From Nemophila menziesii (lineage: Eukaryota > Streptophyta > Magnoliopsida > Boraginales > Hydrophyllaceae), in assembly GCA_029959085.1 (NCBI GenBank), contig JARWIR010000005.1, forward strand, positions 6,822,501 to 6,886,500: 64,000 nucleotides of DNA, in the 5' to 3' direction. This document shows positions 1 to 10,904 of this stretch, one piece after another. The notes beneath the pieces were generated by a model. The model was not told the origin of the DNA. It was given only the letters and a program-made list of their open reading frames with translations, and did not search any database. The stretch's first letter is position 1; every line of letters starts with the position of its first letter. The translations under genes were made by a program, and so were the position numbers.

Positions 1-732
1 CTAAGTGTGTTGTTATGTTAACAAAAAAAAAGAAGTTTAATTTGTGTGTAAAGTTATATTGAATTCTCTTAAGTTGTAAGCTTGGTGAGCTCAAGTACAA
101 GGGACTCGAACCACTCGTCATAGAGGACCTTGAGGCCGAGGTTTGTGTGGTTCGATTAATACGACACTTAACCATATGACTCGACCTTGTCTGACTGTGA
201 TCGAACTAATGGACTCTTGAGTCAAGTTTCCATATTTCTTTGGTTTGTTTGTTATTTAGCCTAATGGACTCGCTAAGTCAGATCTTGAAAGCAATCGCTG
301 GAAGTTGCATTGCTGCAAATTTTGACTAGAAATCACACACTGAAGGGCTAAGTTAAAGTGACGTGGGGTTTTAAATTTTACTAGATTCAGTGTCCTTGAG
401 ATTAATGGTGGTACTCTTTGGACGATGTTTGGCCGCGAAATATATGAACGAACTTGCAAATAATTATAAGGAACCACAAAGGGATCTATTTAACTTATGG
501 CTCAATCAATGAAATGATACACAAAATGATTAGTCGAGGCCCAAGTCCAAATTTGAACTTAAGAACTAAGAAATGGATTCCTAAGGACATAACCGTAAGC
601 TAAACTTAGGAGTTATATGGTGAAAAAAAATCCTGGACATCGTTTCAATTTTAACCAAAGCTAGAATAGGAAACTTTGATTTTAAATTTTTTTAAGAAAA
701 ATTCTTTAATTCAATATTGGATAATCTAATAT
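1..732. other. AT-rich intergenic stretch, nothing recognised
   Basis: No coding frame with a recognisable product was found. The stretch has moderately complex sequence around positions 60-330 and becomes AT-rich towards 732. It may be decayed transposon or UTR sequence, but no terminal repeat, tRNA primer site or protein motif supports a specific call. Confidence 0.4.
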
Positions 733-741
733 TAAAATTAA

Positions 742-2356
742 GGGTCAATTACCCAAGGAGACTTGAGAAACATCAATGTGCCACTTAGAAGCTAGTCAAT
801 TCCTCTCTCCTTCTTAGAGGCCAATAAAATGTCCAATGTCATAACTACCCTTCTAGTGCATATAAGACAAAAAAATAGATTATTTCTCTCTCCTCCACTA
901 CCATTACTCTCTCTCCTCCATTACCATTAATCTCTCTCCTCCTTTATCATTTTTTCTCTCTCCTCTTTCATTAATTATCAAATATTTTCCAGCTCCGACC
1001 ACAACCACCGATCACCGCCGGCCGCCTCCGGCCACCGCCGGAAAAAGTTCTGAGCATGGAAAAAAGTTCTGAGTCTGGAAAATAGTTCTGAGTCTGGAAA
1101 AAAAGTTCTGAGTCTGAAAAAATAGTTCTGAGCATGGAAAAAAGTTCTGAGTCTGAAAAAATAGTTCTGAGTCTGAAAAAATAGTTCTGAGCATGGGGTA
1201 TTGGACATGGAAAAAGTACTGAGCATGGGCTACTGAGCATGAAAAAAGTTGTTGAGTATCGTAAAAAAGTACTGAGTATCGGAAAAAGTGCTGAGTATTG
1301 GAAAAATTTGTTGATTATTCGAATTTTTTGTTGAGCCGCTTTACTGAGCATGCTTGTTTGCTCAGTAACTTTACTGAGTTTGCGAAAAAAATTGTTGAGT
1401 TTTATTGATTCAAATTTATTTATATAGAAAAAACATCTCAAATATTACAAATTGCTAAAAAAGATAAAAATTACAACTACCTATTCACGCTGATAAAAAA
1501 AATAAAAGAAAAATCAGCTAACTTTTTTTTCTAAAAAGTAAAAGAAAAAGAAAAAAATCTTTTGAATACAACAATACGCTTTTATATAGCTATTAATGTA
1601 AAAAAGAAAAAGAAAATGTAGCGATTAATAAGAAACATCAAAAGTAAACAAAATCAGATCCATAGCTGCAACTTTCATGAACTTTGACTTTTCACTTGAA
1701 CCAAACTTATGTTCTACCAAATAGACTAATGCAATTTTTGCTTAATGAAGGGACAACGTGTGGAGTAGATCTGATTCAAGTAATATTATTCCTGCAAACC
1801 GGCAACAAAACAAGAGCCCTATTGAACATAAGAGTCTGGTGCCCCTGTAACATCTCACCGGAGCCTCCTTCGACGATTTGTTCACGTAGATCGGAGCTTC
1901 GTAGAAAACAGTCGCCGCCTGCACAAGGAAACGCTGTGGAGCGCAGTTTCGGCTTGCACAAGAAGAACGCCACCATCTTGGAGCTTGAAAGATCTGCTGG
2001 AACTACGTAAAGCAGCCTTGGAGAATCAACCGGAGACATCTTCTCCTCTCCCGGCAAAGCAAAAAACAACTTTGATGTGCTCCGATTTGATGTTTAAACA
2101 AAGAAAGAAGGAAGAGAGAGAGAGTTCTTACGTGAGAGGTGTGAGAGTGGAGAGAGAAAACTGAGAAAATAATGATTAGGTTTTAAAATTATTAGAATAA
2201 TTTAATATTTATAGGATAAAACAAGGGTAGAAGTGTAATTGGATTTTTGAGATATAGTGTTAATTTTTTATTGTGGCCTTTAGTTAGAAGAGTGAATCCA
2301 CCTAGTCTTGTTAGGTCTTGAGGTGGTGTTTTCAAGACCCTTTGGGTAATAATCTC
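742..2356. mobile_element. Non-autonomous MULE-type element A
   Basis: The two ends are inverted relative to each other: the left begins GGGTCAATTACCC and the right, read inwards, begins GAGATTATTACCC. A perfect 9-bp direct repeat, TAAAATTAA, flanks the element at 733-741 and 2357-2365, which is the usual target duplication of the Mutator superfamily. The inside holds a CT-rich stretch (about 885-965), a GC-rich CCGCCGG-rich block (about 1005-1045), a tandem array (about 1043-1400), an AT-rich centre and a second GC-rich block (about 1855-2060). No transposase is visible. Elements at 8215-9883 and 53170-54331 share the same plan. Short reading frames across it look like by-products of the repeats. 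Confidence 0.75.
1043..1400. repeat. Tandem array of a 19-21 nt unit containing TTCTGAG
   Basis: About eight close units of the form A5-7 (T)AG TTCTGAG(T/C)(C/A)TGG run from 1043 to about 1196. They are followed by more degenerate units (ACTGAGTATCGG and TGTTGAG types) to about 1400. The array lies just inside the GC-rich block of element A. All frames across it give repetitive peptides, so it is non-coding in appearance. Confidence 0.85.
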
Positions 2357-2467
2357 TAAAATTAATCATATATATTACAACACATGCCTTATATTTTAAA
2401 ATTCACATAAACTAATTTATTGGCATGTCTCTTGTTACTTATATAATATATAAAAAAAAAATCAATA

Positions 2468-2584
2468 GTTTTTTTTGTTATATAGGAGAGCCACTTTGGA
2501 CTCGGAGTCATTGACTCGGTTCGAACCTGAATCACTACATTGGATGACTAACACCCTGACTAGTGAGTTAATCCCAACTGATTA
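2468..2584 (-). mobile_element. SINE-like tRNA-derived retroposon, copy 1
   Basis: Read on the minus strand this starts near a GGGATTAACTCACTAG stretch that resembles a Pol III A box. It has GGTTCGAACC as a good B box, then a conserved tail (TGACTCCGAGTCCAAAGTGG, CTCTCCTATATA) and an A run, seen as T at about 2468-2477. The same tail occurs at 26716-26832 and 44105-44235, which supports one SINE family. I did not find a convincing TSD. Confidence 0.6.
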
Positions 2585-3049
2585 GGAAAATCAATAGTTG
2601 AATGTGTCATGTGTTATTTTATTTTTTACATGTGTCATTTCACTTTGTTATACTACAAGAAAATGATCATTTAGCGACACGCCACAATTGCGTCCCTAAA
2701 AATTTTATAATTAATGACGCAAAAAAAAATGCGTCTTTACAATTTTATGTATGGCGACACTCTTTTGACGCGTCCCTAAATACTATTAATAAAACACACA
2801 ATCAATATAGCGTCGCCATTTATTATGTTATAGTGACGTGTTTATTCTGCATAAAGTATTATTTCATGCACTACAGAGTTTTTAGTTTTTCATGACGCAA
2901 TATACATAAGCTTCGATAATGATATACACTAATTAGAGTCGTATTTACATTTGCGGCGGTATTAATGATTCTCCAAAGAACCCTATATATTCAACCAAAA
3001 ACGTTGAAAAATTTCAAAAGAAAAAAAAAAAAAAAATGAAAAACGATGA

Positions 3050-3400
3050 AACAAATCTTCACACACGCATTTAACAAAAAACAAAAAGAAATCTCTTCAC
3101 GCTTCCCAACCTAGTTCCCACAAAGCCGCTCTCCCGCACAAGAAACTGACTGCCACTCGGGACCATTCTTTACCATCATCAACCGGATTGGTTACACCAT
3201 CAACAATCGAAGAACCCAAATTAAGATTAAAAATTATTGTTATTATTTAAACTCTTAAAAAAATTGAATTATTTTTAACCTAGTTTCATCAATTTTATAA
3301 TTTTTTAGAATTATCTAATTTAAGTAATTTTATTGTAATTTTATTAAAAATCCTACAATAGTCATTTTAAGATAGTTGGAAGTCTTTTACCGTACATGAA
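3050..3400 (+). repeat. Dispersed repeat, inverted relative to copies at 14.5 and 15.1 kb
   Basis: This stretch matches, as reverse complement, the repeats at 14455-14895 and 15048-15505. The similarity covers the CTTCACACTC-type start, the ACCATCATCAACCGG core, the ATCGAAGAACCCAAATTAAG motif and the AT-rich tail. It lies inside the CACTA element, so the family may be CACTA-derived or an independent insertion. Confidence 0.6.
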
Positions 3401-4056
3401 AAGTGAGGTGCGAGAATAGCGTATATGGGATTGGAGAGGCCTTTTACAGTATTATATTTTAATACAAATTTTCAGAATTACCTGATTTAAGTATACTTAT
3501 ATTATATTTTAATACAAAATCCCACAATGGCCATTATTATGACCGTATGAAAAGTGTGTTTTGTGGAGGGAACAATTTGGTGTCTAGTGCATTTTTTGAA
3601 TTGTTATGCCGTAAATATTCATTTAACACTAACAAGACTCTGGAACTTATACACATTCTGATTGATTCATCTTAAAAAATATATTTTTCTAAAACTAATC
3701 AATTTATCCAATTACCTATTTAATTTAGATATCAGTTTATATATATGATACAAAGAAAGGATTAATGAGTACAGGGCTTGAGGAATGTGGACACTAGCTC
3801 CGTCGAAGAGAAAGCATGGTGGAGATCAACTATGTATCGCTAAAAATGGATAATTATAAGAAACTTGTTTTACACAATTACCGCTCATGTTCATCTCATC
3901 GGCAATCCTGGGACGTAAGTTTATCTAATTTAATCGTTTTTCTGCAATTTTATGAATTTAATGGGATTACTTTTAATAAAATTGTCGTGTGGATGCATTA
4001 ATAAATTGATTTAATTAGATTAATCTGTCAACTCACTTGTATCAGCTAGTTATGGA

Positions 4057-4509
4057 CAGGGCCGGTCATGGGAGAGGTCAAGGAGGCCATGGCCTTGGGC
4101 CCCTCCCCAACTCATATAATTTTAGGGCCTTCTCTTAAGTATAATTTATTTATTTATTAAAAAGGTCCAGCTCTACTCATAGTTTTGGGCTCTTCCCTCA
4201 CTTATATAATTTTAGATCCTTTTTGAAGCATAATTTTTTTTATTACAAAGGCTTAGTTTTAGTCCATCTAAAATAAAAATATTAGATTATATTTTGAGTT
4301 ACAAAAATATTTAGTTAAGTTATCTTTTTTTTTATAATTTTAATATTACTTATTAACTTAAAAGAGACCCAGATATTTTTTTTTTAAATTTATTTGATTA
4401 TTTTTTCATTATATTTGAATTTTTTATTTTATTTTATATAACTTGTAATTTTTTAGGACGCATTTTTTAAAGGTTGCTTTAGGCCCCCGAAATACCAGGA
4501 CCGGCCCTG
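4057..4509. mobile_element. hAT-like non-autonomous element 1
   Basis: The termini are inverted repeats: CAGGGCCGGTCATGG on the left and ACCGGCCCTG on the right. The flanks GTTATGGA (4049-4056) and GTTATAGA (4510-4517) form an 8-bp target duplication with one mismatch, as expected for hAT elements. The inside is AT-rich with GGGCC-type subterminal runs and no transposase. Related elements lie at about 10974, 18534 and 44563. Confidence 0.8.
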
Positions 4510-4867
4510 GTTATAGAATATGATCCAACTCAATGTGGGAATTTGACTTTTTCGTTCCACCTAATCAAACAATAGAGAAACCAAAAACATTTGTAAAATG
4601 TTACTTTGTTTGTGTGGAATCTCTTGTCCCATGCGATTTCTCAGAATCTTATATTCTGTCAAACAAACAGTCCAAGAAGCCAGGTGTCTGTTCATGCATA
4701 TTCACATGGTCACTAACTTGGCAAAATATGCGGACAGGTTATTTATTCTTACAATTATGTAACTTGGCAAAATATGCGGACAGGTTATTTATTCTTACAA
4801 TTATGTCACGTAAAAACAACATAAGCTCCTAAATTTAATACTTGTTTATTTTGAGTAAAACCGTGAA

Positions 4868-6243
4868 GGAAAAAATAACACATTTAGCTTTTGCGGACGA
4901 TTTAATGTTACTTTCTAAAGGTGATAAAGGTTCGATTAAGATACTTATGGATAGTTTAAATGAGTTTGGAGATGTTTCGGGGCTTCGTTTAAATATTGAA
5001 AAATCTACTATTTATTACATAGGTATCTCAAATGATGATTTGATTAATGGGATTATACCTACGAATTTTGAGAAAGGGATTATGCCTTTTGTTATTTAGG
5101 GGTCCCGCTAGGATCTTCCGTATTATTATCGAGAGACTATAAATCTCTTTTTGATAAATTGGAAGGTTATGTTAGGAGTTGGAGAGCCTCTTCACTCTCA
5201 TTTGCGGGTAGATTGGAATTGATTAGATCGGTTCTTCAAGGGGTGATATGTTTTTGGTTTACGATTTCCCGGTTCCGGTTGGTGTTAAAGAGAGAATTAT
5301 TAGTATTTGCCGTAATTTTTATTGGGATAATAAGCCACCCCAAGTTAGTTGGAAAAATATTTGTATGCCTAAAAATGAAGGGGGACTTGGATTAAAAGAT
5401 TTTGAAGCATGGAATAAAGCTTTACTTCTAAAGATGATTTGGAAAATAGTGGAAAATAAAGAATCACTTTGGATTAGGTGGATTCATGGTGAGTATTTTA
5501 ATAGTAGTGGTTTTTGGGAATGGATTCTTAAAAAAAGTGATTCCCCACTTTTGAAAAATATTTGGGAGTTAAAAGAAATTATAAGTGGGTCCCTAGGTGA
5601 AGAAGGAAGAAAAAATATATTAGATTTATGGTTCGCTTCCGTTAAGGCGCCCCGATCAACATATGAGGTAAATATAATAGAGCTTTATGATGTATATAAA
5701 TTCCCTTATGATTTATTTCGTTGTAAAGCTTTCATTAAACCTTGGGCAAATATTGTGTGGGATCCGAGTGTATTTCCGAAACATGCAATCATAGTATGGA
5801 TGGCATTAAAAGAAAGACTTAAAACAAAGAATAGGATTACTTACATGGAACTTGATCCACTTTGTGATTTGTGTAAGGAAGATTTTGAATCGAATAGGCA
5901 TTTATTTTTTGAATGCTCTTTTGCTAAGGCTATATGGGATGATATAAAAATGTGGCTTGGACTAGACAAGGAAATGAATACTATTCTAAGCGCTTTGAAA
6001 TGGCTTAAAAAATTAAAAGGTAGAGAGAATTGGAGAAGAAAGGCTTGGAAAGTGGGTTTTGGAGCTACCGTGTATTGTATTTGGACGGCGAGAAATCACC
6101 TAGCCATGAGAGGTACTTCCAAGACTAGAGAAATAGTAACCAAGGAAATTAAATGGTGTGTTTATTCAATCTTATTTTCCTTGTTTCCTAGGCATTCTTT
6201 TTTGGATGTGAGTGGAAGGCTAGCTTGTATTAGTATAGTATGA
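4868..6243 (+). pseudogene. LINE reverse transcriptase C-terminus, frameshifted
   Basis: Three overlapping frames together encode the C-terminal part of a plant LINE ORF2. The first (to 5099) has the FADD box and the INIEKS-type RT thumb, here LNIEKSTIYYIG. The second (to about 5395) has LEGYVRSWRASSLSFAGRLE. The third (5248-6243) has the WDNKPPQVSWKNICMPK segment and the C-x2-C-x7-H-x4-C zinc knuckle near residue 210. The endonuclease and most of the RT are missing because of 5' truncation. Confidence 0.85.
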
Positions 6244-6368
6244 GGTAGTTGTTTTTTATTCCTTGTTGCTACCTTAAGCTTTCGAGCCTAGGTAGGTAAC
6301 ACCCATGTATAGTGTACAGTTTTTGATATTTTAATACAACCGTTTACCCGACCCAAAAAAAAAAAAAA
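4868..6368 (+). mobile_element. 5'-truncated L1-type LINE (family A) with poly(A) and TSD
   Basis: The fragment starts within the reverse transcriptase at the FADD catalytic box (FADDLMLLSKGD, about 4894-4929). It continues through the RT thumb and the KNEGGLGLKDFEAWNKALL region to a zinc-knuckle domain with CDLCKEDFESNRHLFFEC, and ends in a poly(A) run (6355-6368). Target duplications AAAACCGTGAA lie at 4857-4867 and 6365-6375. Two frameshifts break the frame, near 5090 and 5270, so it is dead. The last open frame runs 5248-6243. The tail is repeated in inverted orientation at 6757-6950, and family relatives lie at 19321-21187 and about 39690-40290. Confidence 0.9.
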
Positions 6369-6756
6369 CCGTGAAACTTCAGATTGATCTAGACTAAGTA
6401 GAAGTCAAAATAATTGGACATATACCTTGTCTTGTACATCTTTACTCTAGTTTGTTATAGTTGTTTAATGCTCATTCATTTACATTATTTTTTATCTATT
6501 TAATATTTGTTTCCAAATGTAGGATGAAAATGGTGATGAAATGTATGATGCAGATAATCAACCTTGTGTACTTACAGATGGCACAAAGATGGCACAAGAT
6601 ATATTTCAGATGACTTGACCACAAAATGTCGAAATAACTTGTACAAGGAAAACCATGTAAAAGATGAAGTCATAATTAACTCAACCAAACTCAAACTGAA
6701 GCACGGGTAATTTCGTCGGCTGCAGATTGAAAATTAGATTCATTTGTTTGAGGATT

Positions 6757-6950
6757 TTTTTTTTTTTTTTGGGTCGGGTAAACGGTTGTATTAAAATATC
6801 AAAACTGTACACTATACATGGGTGTTACCTACCTAGGCTCGAAAGCTTAAGGTAGCAACAAGGAATATAAAAACAACTACCTCATACTATACTAATACAA
6901 GCTAGCCTTCCACTCACATCCAAAAAAGAATACCGAAGGAACAAGGAAAA
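6757..6950 (-). mobile_element. Severely 5'-truncated LINE (family A) tail, inverted
   Basis: A T run (6755-6770) followed by GGGTCGGGTAAACGG matches the reverse complement of the 3' tail of the LINE at 4868-6368. The similarity runs almost without a break to about 6950. This is a second, tail-to-tail insertion of the same family. It contains only the last few ORF2 codons and the 3' UTR. A clean TSD was not identified. Confidence 0.85.
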
Positions 6951-7454
6951 TAAAAAAGTCTTTATATTTTTTTTCTCAATAATCTCGTGTCATTTTTCTT
7001 TTTTGTAAACCAAGATAAAAAAATGGCTACTGAAAAGAAACATAAACAAAGTTGTATAATCAATTTTTTTTTAAAACGGTGTAGAGCATGGTAAGTTTTA
7101 TAATTTTTCTTACTATTAGCAAATACAATATTTTTTATTTAGATACATAACATTTATATAAATTGATATATAGAAATAGACAATTTTAACAGTGTGATTT
7201 TATTTTAAGTTTTTTTTATATAACTCGAATATGTTTGTAGGATTGTACATAGCTGTTCAAGTATTTCTCAAACTTGGTCAAGCATTTCTCAAACCTTATA
7301 GAAAATACAGTGCCTTCGTTTTTATTGAATATTTAAGAAAAGTTTGATTGTGATACTTTATTTAATTCATGTGTAGATAAGTTAAATTCTTCAGCAATAT
7401 GTAATTTTCTTCGCTTATGTGTTGATATTTAGTGATATTTAATTGCAGCTATTT

Positions 7455-7700
7455 GCCAACACTGTGTAGTAAAGCGTCATAACCTATTTGCCTACACTAT
7501 GTGGACGCAAAATCTACAACCCATTTGTCGACGTTATGTGGAAAAGCGCCCGCAAAACTTATAACCCATTTGCCGACGCTATGTGGCGTAGCATCCGCAA
7601 AACCTATAAACCATTTGCCGAGGCTATGTGGTAAATTATCCGCAAAACCTGTAACCCATTTACCGACGCTTGTGGTATAGTCGACGCTTTGTTATACGTC
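7455..7700. repeat. CACTA subterminal tandem repeats, about 50-60 bp unit
   Basis: At least five imperfect units carry the motif CCATTTGCCGACGCTATGTGG followed by an A/G-rich link and CGCAAAACCTATAA. Such GACGC-rich tandem units near a terminus are typical binding-site clusters of CACTA elements; that role is inferred. Confidence 0.7.
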
Positions 7701-7997
7701 CCTAATAACAACCCTGAATAGAGATGATGTACCAAAAGCGTCGGTATTTCAAAAACGACGTTCGCATAGAGGACACTGGTTATAGCGTCGGCAAAATCTA
7801 TGACGACGCGACGATAGCATCAGCAAAGGACAAAAATTGCGTCACCAAATCCTTGTTTTTTTGTTTATTTTGTTTATCATGAAATGTGTCTTTTATTATT
7901 TTTTTTCTCAGAAATTTATTTTTTTCTGATTAAGATAGCATATGAAAATTTAGTTTTTTTTCCTTTATATTTTTTTTAACTTGAATTGTGTTTCCGT

Positions 7998-8085
7998 ACA
8001 TCGTACGAGATCCAAACCTAGTTATATCTATTGACTATGATTTGTATATTGGACCATCAAATATTGGATGGAAGTCTTACCCTTT
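7998..8085. mobile_element. MITE fragment related to the one at 27.4 kb
   Basis: The right part (about 8050-8083) is the reverse complement of the terminus of the MITE at about 27412-27585. It shares the GGACCATC, ATATTGGATGGAAGTC and TTACCC blocks and an internal CTATTGAC motif. Only one end is clear. Confidence 0.5.
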
Positions 8086-8712
8086 TTTAATGTGTCTAGG
8101 TAATTTTATCTTTTCCATTTTTTTGATATTTTTCAATAATCAAAATGATTTATTCACAACAATTTTTTTATTGGCATAATGCATATTCTCAACAAAACAG
8201 TGCAATTATAATTAGAGTAAATGCCACTTAGGGTCTTGAACACACCCCCCCTCTTCAAAACAGGGACCCCGCTTAGAGCCTCTTCTTACTAAAGACCTCG
8301 AAAAGTTTTTAACACATGAAACCCAAAACCCCAATTACTTTACCACCCTCTTTTGTTTTTTTTATTCCTATATATACTAAATTAGAGACTTTTACAATTT
8401 CATTCACGTTAGTATACACTCTCTATTTTCTCTCTCTCTCTCTTCAAAACCACCACCACCACCATAACACCGACCACCACCTCCCTCCTCCCTCATGAAC
8501 CTCCGGCGAACAGATCTGAAATCATCTTCTTCTACAGTGCTGGAGCACCACCACCATGCTGCAGCAGTTTGCAGCCCTTCTCGTTCGTGAATCTGCTGGA
8601 GCACCACCACCGGAGCTCCATTCTCGTCTCGCCGGAGAAGAAGAGTACCACCACTGTTCGTGACCATCTCGGCGCTGCAACTGCTCGTGACCACCACCAA
8701 GCAGGCAAAGAT

Positions 8713-8870
8713 TAATGGAAGCTTGAATAACCATGGTTCTCCTTCGATCTACACTCGCGCAACCATGGAAGCTTGAATAACCATGGCTCTCCTTCGATCT
8801 GCACTCGCGCAGCCATGGAAGCTTGAATAACCATGGCTCTCCTTCGATTCACACTCACGCAACCATGGTT
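8713..8870. repeat. Tandem repeat, about 58 bp unit with CCATGGAAGCTTGAATAA
   Basis: Nearly three consecutive units contain ATGGAAGCTTGAATAACC, then ATGG(T/C)TCTCCTTCGAT and an ACTCGCGCA segment. The palindromic CCATGG occurs repeatedly. Related GAAGCTTCCATGG sequence appears in element C near 54070-54085. Confidence 0.8.
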
Positions 8871-9369
8871 TGTGCAGTGAACCACCATCAATCTGGACCA
8901 CCATCGCGCAGCCATGGTCCTCTTCTTCTCCAACCAGAGAGATGCCGCCGTGGAGATCTCCTCTTCTTGAAGCTCCGGCGAGCACCACTAGTCCAGCAAA
9001 CAAGGAGTACTCTCTATAATACTCCGGCGAAGCTCCTTCTTCTTGTTCGAGTTCCATTGCAACAGATCTGCTCAGAAAATGGCCGGACCTCCTTTCTGTG
9101 GCCATGACACGAAGCTCTCCTTCGATGCACGAGCTGGTTCGACTGCAGTTTCGCCGGAGAAGATTGGTGATGGTGGCGTACGCATGAGTTTTTTTTTCTT
9201 TTTTTTTTCCAGATCTGGTTTGACCAGATTTGGTCAAGGTAGTTAGGTTAATTATTTTAATATTTTTAATTGTATATTAATTTGTATTCAAATTTGTGTA
9301 ATAAATAAAGATTTTTTTTTACTATGTTTTCTTTGTTCTCTAATAATACTTATCGAATTAATAGAATAC

Positions 9370-9625
9370 TCACCAGTTTTTAAAATACTCCGAGATTTTC
9401 TTAGAGTACTCTGAGATTTTTCTTAGAGTACTCCGAGTTTTTCGTAGAGTACTCCGAGTTTTTCGTAGAGTACTCCGAGTTTTTCGTAGAGTACTCCGTA
9501 AATTTATTAGTGCACTCGAAGAAATTTAGAGAGTACTCCGCAAATTTATAGAGTACTCAGCAAATATATAGAGTACTCTATGTTTTTCCGATACTCTATG
9601 TTTTTTTCCGATACTCTATGTTTTT
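9370..9625. repeat. Tandem array of a roughly 22 nt GAGTACTCCGAG unit
   Basis: Units of the form TAGAGTACTCCGAGTTTTTCG repeat at least five times with high identity (9410-9500). They continue as degenerate units ending TACTCTATGTTTTTTCC next to CCGGCGACCGGTG. The array position and the CCGG-AAAAA junction (read on the minus strand) match the array of element A. Confidence 0.85.
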
Positions 9626-9892
9626 TCCGGCGACCGGTGACTGGTGGTCAGAGGTCGGTGCTCGGTGATCGGAGGTCGGTGGTAGGTGGTCGGAGGTTGA
9701 AGGTAGGTGTGTAGTGGTAGGTAGAGGAGAGAGAAATAGTGACATCACACTTTTTTGTCTTTTAGTGGTAGTAAGGGTAGGAAAGACTATTGTAAAAAAT
9801 GAGGTCCCTAAGAAGAATAACATTTTTGAAACTACTTTATAGAGAAGAAAGATGTTTTCCAAGACCCTATATATAATTCACCCTTATAATTA

Positions 9893-10904
9893 TTTTACTT
9901 ATTATTTATATTATTGATTTGGATTGTAGTGAGAGAAAAAAAATTAAAATCACTATTAATTCAAATATCCTAGTAAAAATATAAAAAATTATCTATAAAT
10001 ACAAATAGTTATATTTTTAATATCGATTTTAAATATTTTTATTACAAATTAAAATATGCACATATATTTTTAAAACATATGAAAAGATAACGAATTAAGT
10101 GGAACGGGAAAATTGTTAGAGTAAAGCTAAAATAGTGCTTTTAAAGAATTAGAAAATTGTAATTGAGAAAATGTTGGAGAAACCCCAATTTAACAAGTTA
10201 TTATTTGAGATATAATGAGTGGTTAACCCTCGATTTTAGAAACACTTATAAAGTTGTTGGGCTTAGCTAAGACCGTCAAACAATAAACAGTGTCTGAGTA
10301 TGACCGAATATGAACCAATCAAAATACCATTAACTAGCATACAACCCATAACTAGTGTCCTGAATATAAACACATACAACAATGCATGATATACCTGGAA
10401 TATGAGAAGTTGTTTTTCTTTAATTATACTAGAAGTTGTTTTGACTTCGATAAGGTTCGATCTTAACATCTCAAGATCATTGTAGGGTACTTCTTATCAT
10501 TAGAGCTACCAATCGAACTTGGTTTTCAGAGGGTGGAAATTATTTGCATAAATGGAGTATTTGTTATGGTCCAAATATACGAAGAAGCAAATTTGTGTAC
10601 ACATTGGATGGCAAAATAATAATTGACAAGATGAAAGGAACATTATATTATGTTATACCCACATGGATTATGGAGGTGCACACCAGAGATTAGAGTATGC
10701 ACAAATCTAGGGGGACAGTGTGGGTTACATCTTTCACATACCCAAAGATGCATTGTAAATTATCTTGTTTTTGTTTAGGAAGAAATATTAAAAATGCATT
10801 AACCCCCACAAAATATAGATTAGCCTTATACATTTAGTCTCCATTTATATATATAATAGGTATAGCCCGAGTCTGAAGACACTCAAGAAAAAATTTGTTC
10901 GATT
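9893..10904. other. AT-rich stretch without recognised genes
   Basis: No protein family, terminal repeat or RNA gene was recognised. The longest minus-strand frame (10263-10469, 68 codons) has no visible domain and is at the length expected by chance. Confidence 0.4.

Larger units (their letters stand above)
2651..7860. mobile_element. Degenerate CACTA (En/Spm-type) element with nested insertions
   Basis: The left end reads TACTACAAGAAAATG, one base from the common plant CACTA terminus. It is followed at once by subterminal motifs built from GCGAC and GCGTC (2672-2830). The right side (7455-7850) carries many more of these motifs and ends near AAATCCTTG, which resembles the inverse terminus. 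Subterminal repeat clusters of this kind are typical of CACTA elements. No transposase was recognised. A hAT-like element (4057-4509) and two LINE copies (4868-6368 and about 6757-6950) sit inside it. An exon-like segment follows an AG acceptor near 6522. The exact right end and the 3-bp TSD are not clear. Confidence 0.6.
8215..9883. mobile_element. Non-autonomous MULE-type element B
   Basis: The left end GAGTAAATGCCACTTAGGGTC and the right end read inwards, GGGTGAATTATATATAGGGTC, are similar. A perfect 9-bp target duplication TTATAATTA flanks it (8206-8214 and 9884-9892). The plan matches element A in reverse orientation: a CT-rich run and GC-rich block (8410-8700), a 60-bp tandem repeat (about 8710-8870), a second GC-rich block to 9190, an AT-rich centre, a GAGTACTC array (9370-9625) and a GGTCGG-rich block (9625-9720). 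Long reading frames on both strands here (for example 8749-9237 and 8404-8700) overlap one another and look like by-products of repeats. Confidence 0.75.

Noticed and set aside
971..1441. 156-codon minus-strand frame rich in Phe, Ser, Glu and Leu
   Set aside because: It is a translation of the 19-21 nt tandem array in element A; two other frames across the same array are open too.
2653..2895. 97-codon plus-strand frame at the left end of the CACTA element
   Set aside because: It runs through the terminal and subterminal GCGTC repeats and has no protein similarity.
8404..9237. Several overlapping frames on both strands that could be taken for small genes
   Set aside because: They overlap one another within the GC-rich and tandem-repeat blocks of element B and contain no known domain.
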